From: Anoplopoma fimbria
Lineage: Eukaryota > Chordata > Actinopteri > Perciformes > Anoplopomatidae
Direction of reading: 5' to 3'
NCBI RefSeq assembly: GCF_027596085.1
Contig: NC_072452.1
Span: forward strand, 9,891,077-9,955,076
Length of the DNA stretch: 64,000 nt
In this document: positions 23,209 to 36,502 of the stretch, piece by piece
How the letters are laid out: every line of letters begins with the position of its first letter
Numbering within the stretch: the stretch's first letter is position 1
The notes under the pieces: model-generated
Told to the model about the DNA's origin: nothing
The model's database searches: none
The model's input: only the letters and a program-made list of their open reading frames with translations
Translations under genes and position numbers: made by a program

Positions 23209-24291
23209 TCATATCTGCAGATCGTCTATTCTAGTCTTGCTGTTGCTGTGTTTGGCACTGCGGCCCGGCCTGGCCTGCGTAGGTGACCCAGGGGCTGATC
23301 CCGCTCCCCTCTTTCCTTTCAGGTCACATTCTTCTGGCTTGCTGCTGCTCCTTTCCACCGCCAAGTTGTCCTTATTCTGTTTGTAGGCCGCCTTGCTGTG
23401 GTAGGGTTGGAAGGACGAGTCTGTGCCCTCAGACAGAGGGGAGAGGTTGTAGCTGGGTACCGGCGGGTAGGCTGGCTGGACTTGGTGGAAGTAGTCGTCA
23501 TAACTCGGCGCATAGGGCACCGCGGCCTCGTTGGGCTCCTTGGGGAGACTCACAGGGGACCGATTACGTCTCCTGAAGGTGAATCCCTGGCGACACTTGG
23601 TGAAGCCCAGGTGGTACATCTCTACCAGGTTGAGGAGCAGAGACACACTAGCCACTCCCAACATGAAGATGATGAAAATGGTTTTCTCTGTGGGACGGGA
23701 TATGTAGCAGTTTACCATGTTGGGGCAGGGCTTCCTGTCACATGTGTACATTGGCTTCAGCTTAAAGCCATACAAGAGATACTGAGCCACGATGAAGCCC
23801 ACCTCAAACAGGGTTTTAAAGACCACATTAAATACATATGTGCGCAAGAGCTCCCCCTGCAGGCGCACTCGACCCTTATTGTCCCTCACCAGAGCCTTCT
23901 TGTGCTTACCATCCACAATAAGGGCCTTCTTGTCTGAATGCTGTGCAAGTTCCCTCTGCTTGTCTTTCTCATTGTGCTTGTCCTCCATCCGCACCAGGTG
24001 GAGGATGTGTCCCAGGTAGATCAACGTAGGCGTGGACACAAAGATGATCTGCAGCACCCAAAAGCGTACATGGGAGATGGGGAAAGTGATGTCATAGCAC
24101 ACGTTCTCACAACCTGGCTGCTTGGTGTCGCAGGTGAAGCCCGACTGCTCGTCGCCCCACACCTTCTCTGTCGCAGCGCTCAGGATCAGGATGCGGAAGA
24201 TGAACAGGACGGTGAGCCACACCTTCCCCACCACAGTGGAGTGCTCCTGGGCTTTTTCTAGTAGCTTTCCCAGCAGGTTCCAGTCCCCCAT
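23209..24291 (-). CDS. Alpha-class gap junction connexin (Cx40/Cx43 group)
   Basis: Forms plasma-membrane hemichannels that dock into gap junctions. The 360-residue protein is encoded in one exon, as usual for connexins. It starts [19 protein letters not shown], followed by four membrane helices. Loop 1 has C54, C61 and C65 ([12 protein letters not shown]) and loop 2 has [12 protein letters not shown]: the two three-cysteine signatures. SRPTEKTIF precedes helix 4. The cytoplasmic loop is lysine-rich. The Ser/Pro-rich tail ends DDLQI, similar to the Cx43 tail end DDLEI that binds ZO-1. The start of the protein resembles Cx40 and the end resembles Cx43, so I leave the symbol blank; zebrafish cx40.8 or a gja5-like gene are candidates. 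A spliced 5'UTR precedes it: acceptor TATCTCCAG just before 24315, donor at 24451/24452. Confidence 0.95.
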   Translation of the reverse strand: MGDWNLLGKLLEKAQEHSTVVGKVWLTVLFIFRILILSAATEKVWGDEQSGFTCDTKQPGCENVCYDITFPISHVRFWVLQIIFVSTPTLIYLGHILHLVRMEDKHNEKDKQRELAQHSDKKALIVDGKHKKALVRDNKGRVRLQGELLRTYVFNVVFKTLFEVGFIVAQYLLYGFKLKPMYTCDRKPCPNMVNCYISRPTEKTIFIIFMLGVASVSLLLNLVEMYHLGFTKCRQGFTFRRRNRSPVSLPKEPNEAAVPYAPSYDDYFHQVQPAYPPVPSYNLSPLSEGTDSSFQPYHSKAAYKQNKDNLAVERSSSKPEECDLKGKRGAGSAPGSPTQARPGRSAKHSNSKTRIDDLQI

Positions 24292-24451
24292 GGCTGTGTG
24301 AGCTCAGATCTGGGACTGGAGATACAAAAAAAAAAAAGTTTAAAATAGTTTCTCGCTTTGATTTGTGACTCATGGAATTATACTAATCCAGGGGTTAAAG
24401 TTAGCGTTAGTAAGTCTTCCTCATGACTACAAGTTCTCTAAAACGTCTTAC

Positions 24452-24600
24452 CAAGTTCAGCAGAGCTCAGACCAAACCAGTCTCTAAGGAGCCAAGCTGC
24501 TATCCGAGTGTACAACTGAGGGGACTCTGCTGCTGAGCAGGTAGTGGTCTTTCCCACGTGGACACAGACAGGATTATATTTACTTTAGGAGGGTATATAT
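24452..24600 (-). promoter_or_regulatory. Putative promoter and non-coding exon 1 of the alpha connexin gene
   Basis: Read on the minus strand, CCAAATATATACC (TATATATA at 24600-24593) lies about 30-40 bases before a possible start near 24560. A CACGTG E-box is at 24555-24560. The presumed 5'UTR exon then runs to a donor AACTTG|GTAAGA, last exon base 24452. The intron 24451-24316 leads to the coding exon. The first-exon boundary at the cap site is a guess from the TATA position. Confidence 0.5.
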
Positions 24601-24609
24601 TTGGCAAGT

Positions 24610-27600
24610 GCGGACAGGGGGGGGAGGCACTTTCCAGTCATGATTCTGTGGCTCCCGGCCTTCAAGGCTCAGGCCACAGCAACATGATCCACACACAAGG
24701 TGAAAGCAAACTCCAGGCAGATTGGTCAGAAATGTGAATTAGAAACAGTTGAGTCATTTCCGTACCATCAGCTCCTGTAACACATCATTTTATATATATA
24801 TATACTGTATATATACTGTATATATTCTATTTCTGATGGCAGTACTGTACAGTAGCAGAACAGCACATTCAGCATACATAGTATAAAACGGATGATTTAT
24901 TTTGATTACTGCTGAAATGCGGCAAGTTAAATTATGTTTAGGTAGCCACCACTAAGAAATCTAGCTTGTATTTTAACTACTGTAGACTGGGTTGCAATTT
25001 TAAACAAAAGTATGCTTTCAATATCAAACCGCTCAGACTATGTAATCGCCAACACAAAGATTATAATATGAAGAACATTAGAAAAGATTATATAAGTATG
25101 TTCAACTCCTAATATTGTGTTCCCTAAAAAGGGAACAAACAACAGCCTTTGGTCACAACATCTACCCTGAGTAAGGTGTCTAAACTTTAACTGCTGAAAG
25201 TACTTCAGTCCACAAAGGTTTTACTTTACAAACAATCACAGAGAAGTCACATTTACTGGATAAACCCACCTTGTCAGCTTATGCATCCCCTGCAGTGCAG
25301 CCCTACACGTCTCAGAGGGTCCATGAGGCTGCCTGCTTCGCTGACAGGCCTCAGCGCAACACTGATCTTTGGGCCCCCAGCGATGCCCTTGAATGGACAG
25401 GAAAAGTGGACTTCTGCCGGCCACAACCTCTGTTCCACACCGACAAACCCACCGACTCAGACTTCTGTTTTCAAATACAGTAAGGCAGGAACCAGGATCC
25501 AGGCCTCGGGGTCTCCCTCTGACCACAACACACCCGTAACCTGCTGGACACACTCTCAGCCATATCCAGCCTGCCCTCCATCAAACAGCCCCTCCTCTCT
25601 GGGGTTAAATTTGGCACAGGGTACACTCTAATGTAAACTGTCAAAGCCCCTCTACTCCCCTATTACAGTGAGTGACAGGGCAGCTGGCCAATGATGGTGA
25701 CCGCTAAGTCTGTCTGGCCACAAGTGGTCTAAATATAGCACCAGGGTCTCTCCTATCATGGGGGGCATGATTGGAGATGAGTAGCCATTTGCATCCTCAA
25801 GTTACAAGGAAGTGACAGGAAGGAAAAGAAAGTTCTGTTTCAACATATCAGTAATGAAATGAGAGCCGGGATCTAAGTATTTAAATGTAAAAACACTTTT
25901 TATATAACTTCTAAGGTTACTGTCCTTTGACATATGTCACTATTTTACCCATTTAGTTCAACATTTTGAAAGAAACTCAAATGTTAAATGAAATTTTAAA
26001 TAACATCAAATTATCAGGCAGTTTATTTCAGTATATTACATAATATACACATATAGTTTCAACCCTAATTATACATTATCTGGGTTGTTTACCTGTGTGT
26101 AAATGCATATATGTACATTTAGTCATAAATATCGACATCAGGGTTTTTGTATGCCCTTCAATGTAAATAACTGTATAATAGAACAGTTGTATAAACAGAT
26201 ACCAGCGTATGGGACATGACATCTTCAGGACCAGAGAGATAGTGAATAATATTAAACAGGGTAACTTTAAAGAATCAACGGGCAACTGTCTCTGTTAAAA
26301 AGTAGGTCAACCTCAGACATTTTTTATAAACAAAAAAAAGACCACCTCAAACAAAAGCTACAAGTAAGTAGGCATTACTTTCTAATTGAATACAAACAGA
26401 TACAAAGACATACATACAGTACTGAGATTTTCCTCTGTCCACCCTTCTGACAACTGTTGTGTTAACATTATTAATAGGTCAGAAGTAAAGATATATTTGT
26501 GTAAAATGTGTGTTTTCCAAAATTAATTTCATTTTACATCCTTTGTTGAATCATAATATCCAATGACAGCTTTCCACATCTGAACAGTAATTTAAAACTG
26601 TCCTTGGTTTTCTGGCACCATCTGTTATAATATTTCCATAGCACTATCCTAAGTTCGATAATAATTAAAGCTGCAGTGTTCATTTTGACAACATTTTAAA
26701 TTTAGTTTTAGTCTGAGTTGCTTACTTGTAGCTAAATAGTAGTTTGTGTAAAGTCAAATTTTATTCTCTTTGGAACCAAGTTAAAATTTTAATCAAATCG
26801 TAGTCAATGTTTTAGTCGTGATTTTCTCAGTTTCATAATGCTGTTATTTCTCCTGGCTGTAGAAATGAAGCATACTGTGAACTATGTGTTGCTGAGAATA
26901 TGTTACTGACTTACCGTACTTCTTTCATATAATTTATCAATATTGGTTATCAGACACTGATAATGTTTATAACCTGACAAAACAGACTTCTTAATATATC
27001 ACTGAGGTCTGCGGCTAAATTCAGAATTATGCTTTACCCAGCAGAGCTCCTATTTACCAGTTAAAAAAGTGTTTGAACTGCATCGTTAAGGCAGAAGAGC
27101 ACAATCATTATCTTAAATCATTATTTTATTTATGAATGTGTAGCAGATGTTGTCAGGGTGAGCTTTTCTTTGTGTGCACTGCGGCAAGCAGGAGAGTACA
27201 TTTTATTTTGAGCGCAGAGAAAATAGTTTTTGAGAGGCTAACGCCGACAAATATGGACTGAAGCATATTTCTTTGATGTTGTGTATTTTGGAAATGATTA
27301 CATCCATCTTTTTTCATCAAATTCAGACTTTTGGACTTCCTAGAGTTATTTGAAATGTTTGGATTACATGAGTCTGTGAAAACCCTACAGTCACCAACAG
27401 TTATGGTGAAATGAACAGACGAAGGAGATTTCACCGCACTGTTTTTTGGCCATATTCTTTTGGATTCACGTTATTGTTATAATTTTGTCATGACCTAAAA
27501 GGCCCTAAAAGAATACTTATCTTCAAATCTATATTTGTCAAATAACACTTGACAGCTGTTGGCGTTGCAAAGTTTGATAACTAAAACTGTCTGATTAAAT

Positions 27601-28620
27601 CTACATACCACTGTTGGCTTTAAGGGCTATTACTGAAATGTAATGGCATTTACTCCCATAACTGCCCTTTCCAGTTCCTTGCTTTGACTCAGACTGGAAT
27701 TAAATATGGTACATATTAACATGATGTAAATAAAAAGTTTGCTTTCTATCCAGCATTTTCTTTGCACCTTTGAAGGACCACACTTGTGTTTTGCACATTT
27801 TGGCCGAATCATCAGAAATCATGCATACTACTACTAAGCATATTCTAAAAAGTAGATTTTCTTATTCTTTAATGTTTTTGTGCCTTTCGGACAGCTGCCC
27901 GTTTGCTTTTCTGTGTCAAAACTACATCATTGTTGCGTGATGAAGCAACTGAAATAATGATTAATGACACTGAATATGAAAAGTGTGGTGGTCAGTGCAT
28001 TCATGTGCTGGTGAGAAATTGTCATACAAGAATCAAGTTCTCTACCAAACAGACACCTTTTATGCCAAATTAAAAAAAAACTTTTTCAAATCAGTGTTTG
28101 CTTGATGGGCATGATTTCCAAACATCATAGCTTGTAAATACAACTGTGTAGGACTCTGTAGGATTAGAACAAATCTATAGTTTGAACCATATTATCAAGC
28201 AATAATGACACAACTTTGACAAATAATTATGAAGGTTTGATGCTCACACAGGCATGGCTCCTCCAGCTCAAGATACTTTGCACCAAGTTGCTTCTCACAA
28301 TGTAATCAAAGGAAAACCACTAAAATGAGCTTTGGAAAATTGTTGAGACAAAAGTCATCATGGTCTAAAACACTGGTATGGTCCTTTACCTTCACTACTG
28401 GCTCCAAATAGTTTAGACAAGTTCCAACAGCATCTACCACTTGTGTCAGTAAGACCAAGAACAAAGAAAAAAACAATGAATCAATAAGCGATTGACTGAA
28501 TTATGTATAAATAGTTGCTTTGAATGTGTATTTACAGAACATGTGACATTAATGCAGAGCAACATGATCCATGGACATGTGTGATTGCTGTTGATTAGTT
28601 TAAAGGGAACAGGAGAGGCA
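24610..28620. other. Spacer between the two connexin genes
   Basis: About 4 kb with no supported gene. It includes a small AT microsatellite (24791-24828) and a GC-richer stretch at 25240-25630 whose overlapping open frames have no domain and look like chance. The 3'UTR of gjb1 should occupy the right side. Confidence 0.55.
26665..26830 (-). repeat. Diverged teleost repeat copy related to 14815-14945
   Basis: GCAGTGTTCATTTTGACAAC at the start and repeated TTTTAGTCTG, AATCAAATCGTAGTCAATG and TTTTAGTCGTGAT words resemble the end of the same fish repeat in opposite orientation. The match is by eye and weak. Confidence 0.35.
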
Positions 28621-28625
28621 GAGTT

Positions 28626-29453
28626 TCAGAAAGCAGAACACCTTTCAGCCTTCTCAGTTGGGCTCTTTTTGGTCACAGTGAACTTAGACTTGAGAGAATG
28701 GTCTGCTATCAGCTGATTGATTTCATTTTGCCTATAAGTAGACAATCTTTGACTTATCCAAGCTACTTTGTCCTCTTCCTCGGAGCCTCGGCAGCACCGT
28801 TTACAGGCCCTGGCGATGAGGTATACCACCTCAGCCAGGTTAAGCAGCACACACACCCCAGACACTGCCAGCATGAACACAGTGAATATGGTCTTTTCTG
28901 TCGGTCTGGAGACAAAACAGTCCACTGTGTTGGGGCATGGGTACGAGTCACACTTCACCAAACGCACCATCTTAAAGCCAGGATAGATCAAGTAGAAAAT
29001 GTAGAGAAAAGCCACCTCGAAGATGATTCTGAAGATGATACTGATCATGTATGTCCACCACAATGCTCCGGTGATCTGAAACTTCTGGTTCTTTATGTTT
29101 TCCAGCTCCTTGGGACTGCTGCGGCCCGTCCTCTTCAGGATCTTCTTGTCGATGTGGCGTCGGTGGGCCACATGCATGGCCACCAGCAGGGCAGGGGTGG
29201 AGACCAGGATGAGCTGGAGCGCCCACAGGCGGATGTGCGAGATGGGGAAGAACTGGTCGTAACAGACGCTGTTGCAGCCGGGCTGCTGGGTGTTGCAGAT
29301 GAAGCCGGACTTCTCATCTCCCCAAACGCTCTCAGCAGCGACCACCAGGACCAGGATACGGAAGATGAAGATGACGGAGAGCCAAACGCGTCCGATGCCG
29401 GTAGAGTGCCTGTTTACGCCGCTGATCACGGCATAAAAGGACCCCCAGTTCAT
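28626..29453 (-). CDS. gjb1: Gap junction beta-1 protein (connexin 32 orthologue)
   Basis: Connexin of 275 residues in one coding exon. It follows human Cx32 closely along its length: MNW start, [33 protein letters not shown]53/C60/C64 in loop 1 at the same positions, [20 protein letters not shown], and C168/C173/C179 in loop 2 ([14 protein letters not shown]). SRPTEKTIF precedes helix 4 and the tail includes QNEINQLI. It ends RCSAF, a CaaX-type prenylation box as in human Cx32 (CSAC). Human GJB1 is needed in myelinating Schwann cells and in liver. A 5'UTR intron is indicated by the acceptor TTTTTTCCAG just before 29467 and a donor at 29783/29784. Fish often have two gjb1 copies (a and b), and the sequence alone does not decide which this is. 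Confidence 0.95.
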   Translation of the reverse strand: MNWGSFYAVISGVNRHSTGIGRVWLSVIFIFRILVLVVAAESVWGDEKSGFICNTQQPGCNSVCYDQFFPISHIRLWALQLILVSTPALLVAMHVAHRRHIDKKILKRTGRSSPKELENIKNQKFQITGALWWTYMISIIFRIIFEVAFLYIFYLIYPGFKMVRLVKCDSYPCPNTVDCFVSRPTEKTIFTVFMLAVSGVCVLLNLAEVVYLIARACKRCCRGSEEEDKVAWISQRLSTYRQNEINQLIADHSLKSKFTVTKKSPTEKAERCSAF

Positions 29454-29467
29454 TTTCGACTCCAGGT

Positions 29468-30140
29468 CTGGAAAAAAGAATGGTTACATTTTCAGTTAAG
29501 GTTACATGGATAAAGGCTAAGCTATATCTCTAGCTTAAGGTCCACTGTTAAAGCCAAATTATAATGTATAACCGGATTTAAGGAAACTTAATCAAAATGT
29601 CTCAGGAAAAATAAAAAAGACCCACTTTCCTAAAAAACATGTACTTCTAACGCTTCACATTTAGCAAAAGTAGTATTTGTAGCAACGGATTATCAGTTTA
29701 AAAAACGTTGTACTTGTTGTCGTCCGAATTTATCAATTTAGTAGTAAGTCTAACTGTTGTAACAATAGTTTTAAGAGGTTTACCAGGCTCAGCCAGCGGT
29801 GCAAGCGGCGTAAGCAGCGCCGGGTCCAAAGATGACCATCTTGAGGTTTGGCCTGAGCATCAAGCTGGCAGAGTGAGGAACAGCAGAAAAGAATTGCCCA
29901 GTGGCAAGTTGGCCGTATAAGAGCAGGGGTGATGGCCTACCGTCGCGCACCGTCACAAGACGCAACAGGGCGAAGCCAATTGCGAAACATTCGCCTCGCC
30001 ACGTGATTTGCTCACCCTGTATTAATACTGTACTCCCAAACTGACCTACAGCCCAGTTGCAGACAGACTGACAGACTGCCAGACTGATAGACTGCCAGCA
30101 CATTTCTCCAAGGAACAAGCAAAACATCCATCTCATTATG
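29468..30140 (-). promoter_or_regulatory. Possible gjb1 5'UTR intron, first exon and promoter region
   Basis: A consensus-like donor GAGCCTG|GTAAACC puts the end of a non-coding exon at 29784, giving a 316-base intron to the acceptor at 29468. The exon side and upstream (29784-30000) are GC- and CpG-rich, unlike the surroundings. Beyond it lies a short tandem run of GACTGACAGACTGCCA-like units (about 30060-30100). A 115-codon frame on the minus strand here has no domain and is probably non-coding. Human GJB1 likewise has a single coding exon behind a non-coding one. Confidence 0.45.
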
Positions 30141-32435
30141 AGATTTTTTTTTTTTTAGGCAACTGAGAGACCTCTATTGTTTGTAAGAAAGGCTACAGAA
30201 TTCACCAAGTTTACCTTATAACATTTTTTAATGATCACACTTAAAAAGCCTATTTATTCAAATGATATTACTAGAAATGGTAATATTGTATTTGTCGAGT
30301 CGGGGAAATGGGGCATGTCAGCCATCACACACAAAATCTGCCCTCATTGCACACTGAATGTTAGTATAAAACAGAATTGAATGAGAGAACATTTTACCTT
30401 CAGCTGTGATGGTACACAAAAATGTGTACAAAGAAGAAATTAATTAAAATATTGTATTTTTAAGCAAGCCAGAAGGCTGGATTGAGAACCATGCGTTTGG
30501 AAAATGCTAATCATTCCTCTGCCACTAGCCAGTGCCCTGCACCGTAGCAGTCATATGCTCTTATATAAACTATTTACATACAATGGCGCCCTTTATTGGG
30601 CTGCAACAAGACTCTTTACAATTCAGATCAAACGCCTCGACTTCCGCCTACCCCGGGCAAAAGAAGGAATCTGTGTGGACACAAAAGGCCTCAGCCTGCC
30701 ACATTATTTATCGTGCTTGGCAGGGCAGGGAAGTGAAGGAAGCTTTTGACCTGACAAGCTGTCATTGAGAGCACAGTCACTGACAGGTTTGCAGATTCAT
30801 CCTGAGAATACATATCCAAAATACTAATGTAGTAGAAAAATGAAAGCCAAATTTATACACATGCTTTAAATTTCATCTCATTTGTTCAAGCAGATTTTTG
30901 TAACTTAACCATGTCATAAAATGCTGTAAATGGTGCTATACTGTAAATTAAGCAAATATATTTAAATTATAAACATGAAACTACGTGTATTTACTGATGT
31001 TTTAGCATGGTAACTCCTTAACTTGGCTTAAACTCCTTTGAGTAATACTGACTTTTGCATAAAATTTCCTTCCATTGATTTGATATCCTTTTGTGGGCAC
31101 ACATTTCTTCATAATAAATATCCAGGCATTAAAGCTTACAACCCAGTTATGACTTTTGTATGCTTATAAAAGATCTATGCTACAGCATCTGAACAAACTG
31201 AGGATTTGCCTTTTGCTATTATCAACTGAGATTGCACATTTTGTTCTGGGCAAACTCCTCCCTCTAACAGTAGAAACAATAATTTACAGTAGCAACAAAC
31301 TGCAAATGCAAGTGAAAACAATGTGGTCATTTGTCATGTTCTATCAGATGATCTACAGCCGTTCACTATGCCACGAGCTTTACTGCGTCACTTATGACAA
31401 ATGTAGTGGGAGGGCTTGGGTGGCCTGGTCATTTTTTGAATGAACTGAACTTCATTTATATTCCCTCTATGGAAGATATGGTAATCTACAATACAGAGAC
31501 ATGGAGCATACAGTTGTAGATAACAGTTTATTATGAAAGTAAAGAAATATAGTATACTGTAAATTCAAAATAATAGATCTGCCATTGAACAAGTACTCAA
31601 TATCAACTAAGGCAACATGGCTCTAATGATTATTAAAAGGAAAATGAAATAACAGACCTACTGTACGTGGCACACAGACAAATGAAGTATCACTTAATAG
31701 AGGGCAGGTAACTATACTGAACTGGCAGCGTCTAGTAGCAGGAAAACCAGGGTTTGAGTCTCATTGTTTTAAGGAAATTCTAGTGTTAATGAAAGTATTA
31801 AGTACAAAGAGAAATGTTCTAAATCAAACATTTAAATAATACAATTAGGTTTTTCATGTCCCCACACATCATAAACATGTTTTAAAAAAAAGAGTTATAC
31901 TTTTTTGTTAAACTTTTCTAGCAATGCTTCAAAGACAATAGTCAAATGTATGTAAAAAAAAAAAAAAATCTTTAGTTTCAATGTTGTTACAGACATACAA
32001 CATTAGCGTTACACTCACAATCACTAGACATAGCTTTGACTTTATGAATTGCAATGTAACACATAAAAGAAGAACAAGAAAGCTGATATTAGCTACTTAG
32101 TGTGTAGTAATCCAACCAATGCCTTCAGTCTTAGTTCAATGTTCACTGATATTACATTATATTTAAATCTCCTTGATTTATCATTGTACTGCAAAGTGCA
32201 AATCAGAGCAGTTTGTCACTGTGTATCCTGAAAGTCCACTGTATGTTTACTTGCGCACAGTTGGTCAACTGGATTATTTATCTCCAATTTAAGAATCATT
32301 GAATGTTTTAGTGTTTAGATTAGTGTTTCATGGCAGGTCTGCCATTTGTATTTACATTGGACATGGTCCATTGGCTGTCAAGACATGCCACACAAAATGA
32401 CATAAACTAAACTAGAAACATTCCCTATCTCTGAA
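30140..32435. other. Intergenic, no gene seen
   Basis: AT-rich spacer between gjb1 and the Tudor-domain gene. No exon pair, repeat family or RNA gene could be recognised. The right edge should contain the 3'UTR of the Tudor gene. Confidence 0.55.
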
Positions 32436-35400
32436 TTACTTCTTACTGTGAGTAAAGCATGAGATGAGGTATTTCTCCCACTCGGCCTCCTGTTTCCTCG
32501 TTTTTAGTTGAATTATGCCTAAAAAAAGCAAAATACAAGGTCTGGAGTGAAAATGAGTGGTGCTCTGGTCATACACAGGCTACACTGCCACCTACTGTAG
32601 ATGAACAAATTTGTGTAAACAACCACAATTCAACTTACTTCTTCCCTTGAGACTACTATTCTTCAGTTTGTTATGTTTTGCATGTCCGTTCTGGGCCAGT
32701 CTCAAAGACAATGGTGCCCCCCTCCTGAAATTTAGATAATACCATTGCACAGTTAAGATATTGGGTTAGGCTTAATGCAACAAAACATATAATTTGAACA
32801 AATTTAGCAGATAAAATAAAACAAAGGGGTATGCTTGCTGTAAATTCTTAATTTATAATTCACAATTAACTGATTGTTTCCTAAAAAGTACCTCATGGCT
32901 CCGAGCTTTCCCTTTTCCAGGAACAGCTCGACTGTAACTTTGGGCCCCTGTGGGTAAAGTCTGGCATAGAGCGTTCTGTTGTGCACCATTGCTTTGAACC
33001 AGCCCACTGCCTCCTCAGACCAATCGCTCCCATACACAGGCGTCACCTAGGGGTAAGGAAACAAACAATAAATAGCGTGAACTGAGATAATTTATTTCCT
33101 TTGCCCAATAGATAAGGCTGTGACTAATCGTGTGGACTTACGCCAATACTGTGTGTGAGTCTACACTCTCACAGCAGAGCACAGTATTTTAACCTTTGTC
33201 ATGTATGCAAATCTGAGAGGGATATCTGCAATATTGTTATAATGTTGTTTTAATATTCATTTTAATATTATTGTGTACTTTTCTATTTTGATGCTTTGGC
33301 AACATTTTTTTCTGAAAGATTCATGCAAATAAAGCCACATTGAATTGAATTGATAATCTACATGCCGAGTGACAGAAAACATGGAACTGCGTTACATAAA
33401 TAGGATACCAAAAAAAGGCAACTATGTTCCGTTACAGTTATAGAAACGACATACATTTACATTCATTAAAAATGTGGGTTGTTAGCAGGATTACAGCTTT
33501 ATAATATGTTTTAATAATAAATAATGATATACTACCATGCACATGAGCCCACATGACAACATGAGTCGCAGACAATGGCCTCATACTCACATTGGGGAAT
33601 TTCACTAATATTTTATATTAAAAGCAGAGAAGGCAAACAACAGCACAGTACAATGCAAGTTATCACAAAGCAGGATGCTAAATGCACTTTCCAGTTCATC
33701 AAGATTACTCTTCGGTCGAGAGGCTTTCCAGCTTCTAAAGACGGTTCGTAGGAAATGAACAAATTGCTTCAAATTTCTGGTCCAGCAAACGTTAACCAAG
33801 TTAATTTAATGCGAACTATATTGATAGTGTGACTGCTCAAAGTTAACTTGGCAACACTAAAGTGCCAAATGGCATGTTCACATCTGGAACGAATATCTTG
33901 CACTGCACTGTGATGAAAAGTAACTTAATAAGTAAGTTAATATTGTGATACTTGGATTAGGTAGCTGACTATGTTTTTAACGGGTCATTAATAATCATAT
34001 CAAGAGTAGGGCTGCATGATATATAATTTCAGCATCCACATTGCAATGTGTGCATGCGCAGTTGACACATTGTAAGATGTGTGCAGCCCTAAATCCAGTG
34101 TGTCCCATTAATAAACCTAAATCTGCGGTCAGAAAACATTTTTAATTTAACCTTCCGCACACTGGTGGTACTCTAGATACATGTGACAATAATGGAGCCA
34201 AACATTAGCAGTAGGGAACCACTCACATTTGCCAGCGAGACCTCGATAGCCTGGAGTGGTAGGACGGCCATTTCTGGAGTCATCTCTTTGATGTTCAACA
34301 GAGACAGGCAGGCAGTCCCCCCGTAGTCCAGCTTCTTCACCTCCAACTTGATGGATGACCCACTCCCAGCACCATCAGTGGCATTATTATCTGACATCCG
34401 AAAAAGACAGAGAGCATGGCATTGTTAAGCTTAAAAAAAAAAGAATATTCCCAAGTGGCTGCAGGCGAGCAAAGTGACACTGCTACCATCTAGAGGTATG
34501 CATTTGCAAAAACCATTCCAACACAAAACTGGACGCACCTCCACTTACTCCGCATATCTTCGTCACCTGAGCCCTGCACCATTGTTCTTGCTTAGGGAAC
34601 CAACCCATTACTTTAGTTCCAATGTCTGGAATGCAGCTCTGCTCGGCATGTGAACTACTGGCTTTCCAGCTGCTGCAAATGAGAAAAAAAACAAAAAACA
34701 TAATGACAACCAGAAACATGTGGATTATTAAAAAAAAAAAAGGAAAAAAAATCTACAAAGAAAGCAGTAATGAACAAGAAAGGAGAAGTGGCTCTATACG
34801 TTCTGTTAATGTGATCAGGGAATCAGTGAGGGTTAAGAAAAGCTTAGAAAAAGCAGACAAAAGATTAGAACCCATGCTGAACGACTTACTCTGCGAAAAG
34901 GGCCTGCAGCTTCATGATGGAGTCTGCGTGTTGTACGTAAAAGTTGCCTGGGCTGACAATATGAGACACCACAACTTCAGTCTCTTCAAACCTTCGGATC
35001 TGGAAATCTGGAATGGTAATGGCGTTAATCGCTGGCCTTTTTGCATCAGCATAATGGCTCGCCTCTTCAGGTTCTGTGCATTGCAGAGTTTGTGTTTTCC
35101 GCTGGTTGTTTAGACAGGAGTCCTCTTGAGCTGTTGTCTTTGGCCTGTCTATATTATCCAACGAGTAAGCTTGAGGCTCTCCGTGTCCCACCTCTGTGAA
35201 GATGTCTCCAATATCCCACAATTCAGTCTTTGTTGCAATCACACAAGTGTAGGTCAGAGAGCCACTCGATTCCACTCTTTTAACTCTGAAGACTGGGGCT
35301 TGGTTTTCAACGTCTGCACATAATGTTTTCGGAGCTAGTGCATTGATCAGATCATCAGTCACAACATGTCTGAATTGGTAGCTTTGTGTTTTGATGGTAG

Positions 35401-36436
35401 GCCCCTGTGGCAAACTTGAAGTGCACATACTACACTCCATGACGGTGACCTCTAGTGCACCCATGTTTTTAGTTTTTGCTCTGAGGAAGTGAAGCAGCTG
35501 AGAGGATGTTTGTTTTTGGTGTTGCACCTGGACATCTTCCTCACAGCCCCAGCTCATTAGTGGTGTTATTTTCACTGGTTTAAGGTTACTGATCTCTGGG
35601 AGTATAGCTTGTATGGGAGGCAGCAGTAGTGGTGGCCTCTCTGGGTTAATCTTGGGTCGCTCAATAATCACAGGTGGAAGAATCGCAGCATCTGATGGGC
35701 GTTTCTCCTCAAAAATAACATTATGTTCTTTTTCTTCAGCTTGTAAGTGGGGGGATGAGCTCAACGCAACGGTGCTGTTGTAGCTGGACGGGATACTGCA
35801 TAACGTGTCATCCTGCTGGACCACAGGCTGGGAGATGAGGAAATATTTCAACTGCTGGTGGGACAGCGTGGCTCCAAGCACCTGGACTGCTTTGGTTATG
35901 GAGCTCGCCATGAGTGAATTCTGCAACATAGGCCCAAACTTCAGAACATCGGTCATTGGGATCTTTTTGTCTCCGAGTGGCTGAAGCTGATTTGCTTTCA
36001 TTCCATTTTGGACAGGAGGCTGGACACAAACGTGTGGCTCTGTAAAGATCAGAAAAGCAGAGAAGAGAGAGTTTTGTTAAATGAAGCTGCACAAAGAATC
36101 TTTTGTTAAATCACACACTGAATACTCTGTTTTATAATAACAAAAGTGAAGAACAACGCTAATTTTTTAATGCAGTAACAACTATGTTTTGTAGATGGAA
36201 AATTCTAGAAACAAATCGGTCTCTCAGAGCTAGATCATGATGATGTAATTCACAGATATGTGGCAACATCCAATCTTGGGCCCCCGAATGCTGTCAAAGA
36301 TTAAAGTGTATAACTGGAGACATCTAAAGCACTCATCACTTGATTCTTTATCAAAACGTGGGTTGGCCTTCTTATTCAATTAGAACAGACAAGCATTTGT
36401 TTTTATTTATTCATGAAGGCTTCTCCAAGAAATTGC

Positions 36437-36502
<66 letters not shown>

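Noticed and set aside
23398..23937. A 179-codon + strand frame antisense to the alpha connexin
   Set aside because: Shadow of the real coding exon; no independent start context or domain.
28698..29513. A 271-codon open frame on the + strand fully antisense to gjb1
   Set aside because: It mirrors the connexin codons, has no domain and contains His/Asp-rich artefact runs. Long antisense frames are common opposite GC-rich conserved exons.
29789..30136. A 115-codon minus-strand frame upstream of gjb1
   Set aside because: No domain, and it overlaps the presumed non-coding first exon and promoter. It may be chance in a GC-rich stretch.
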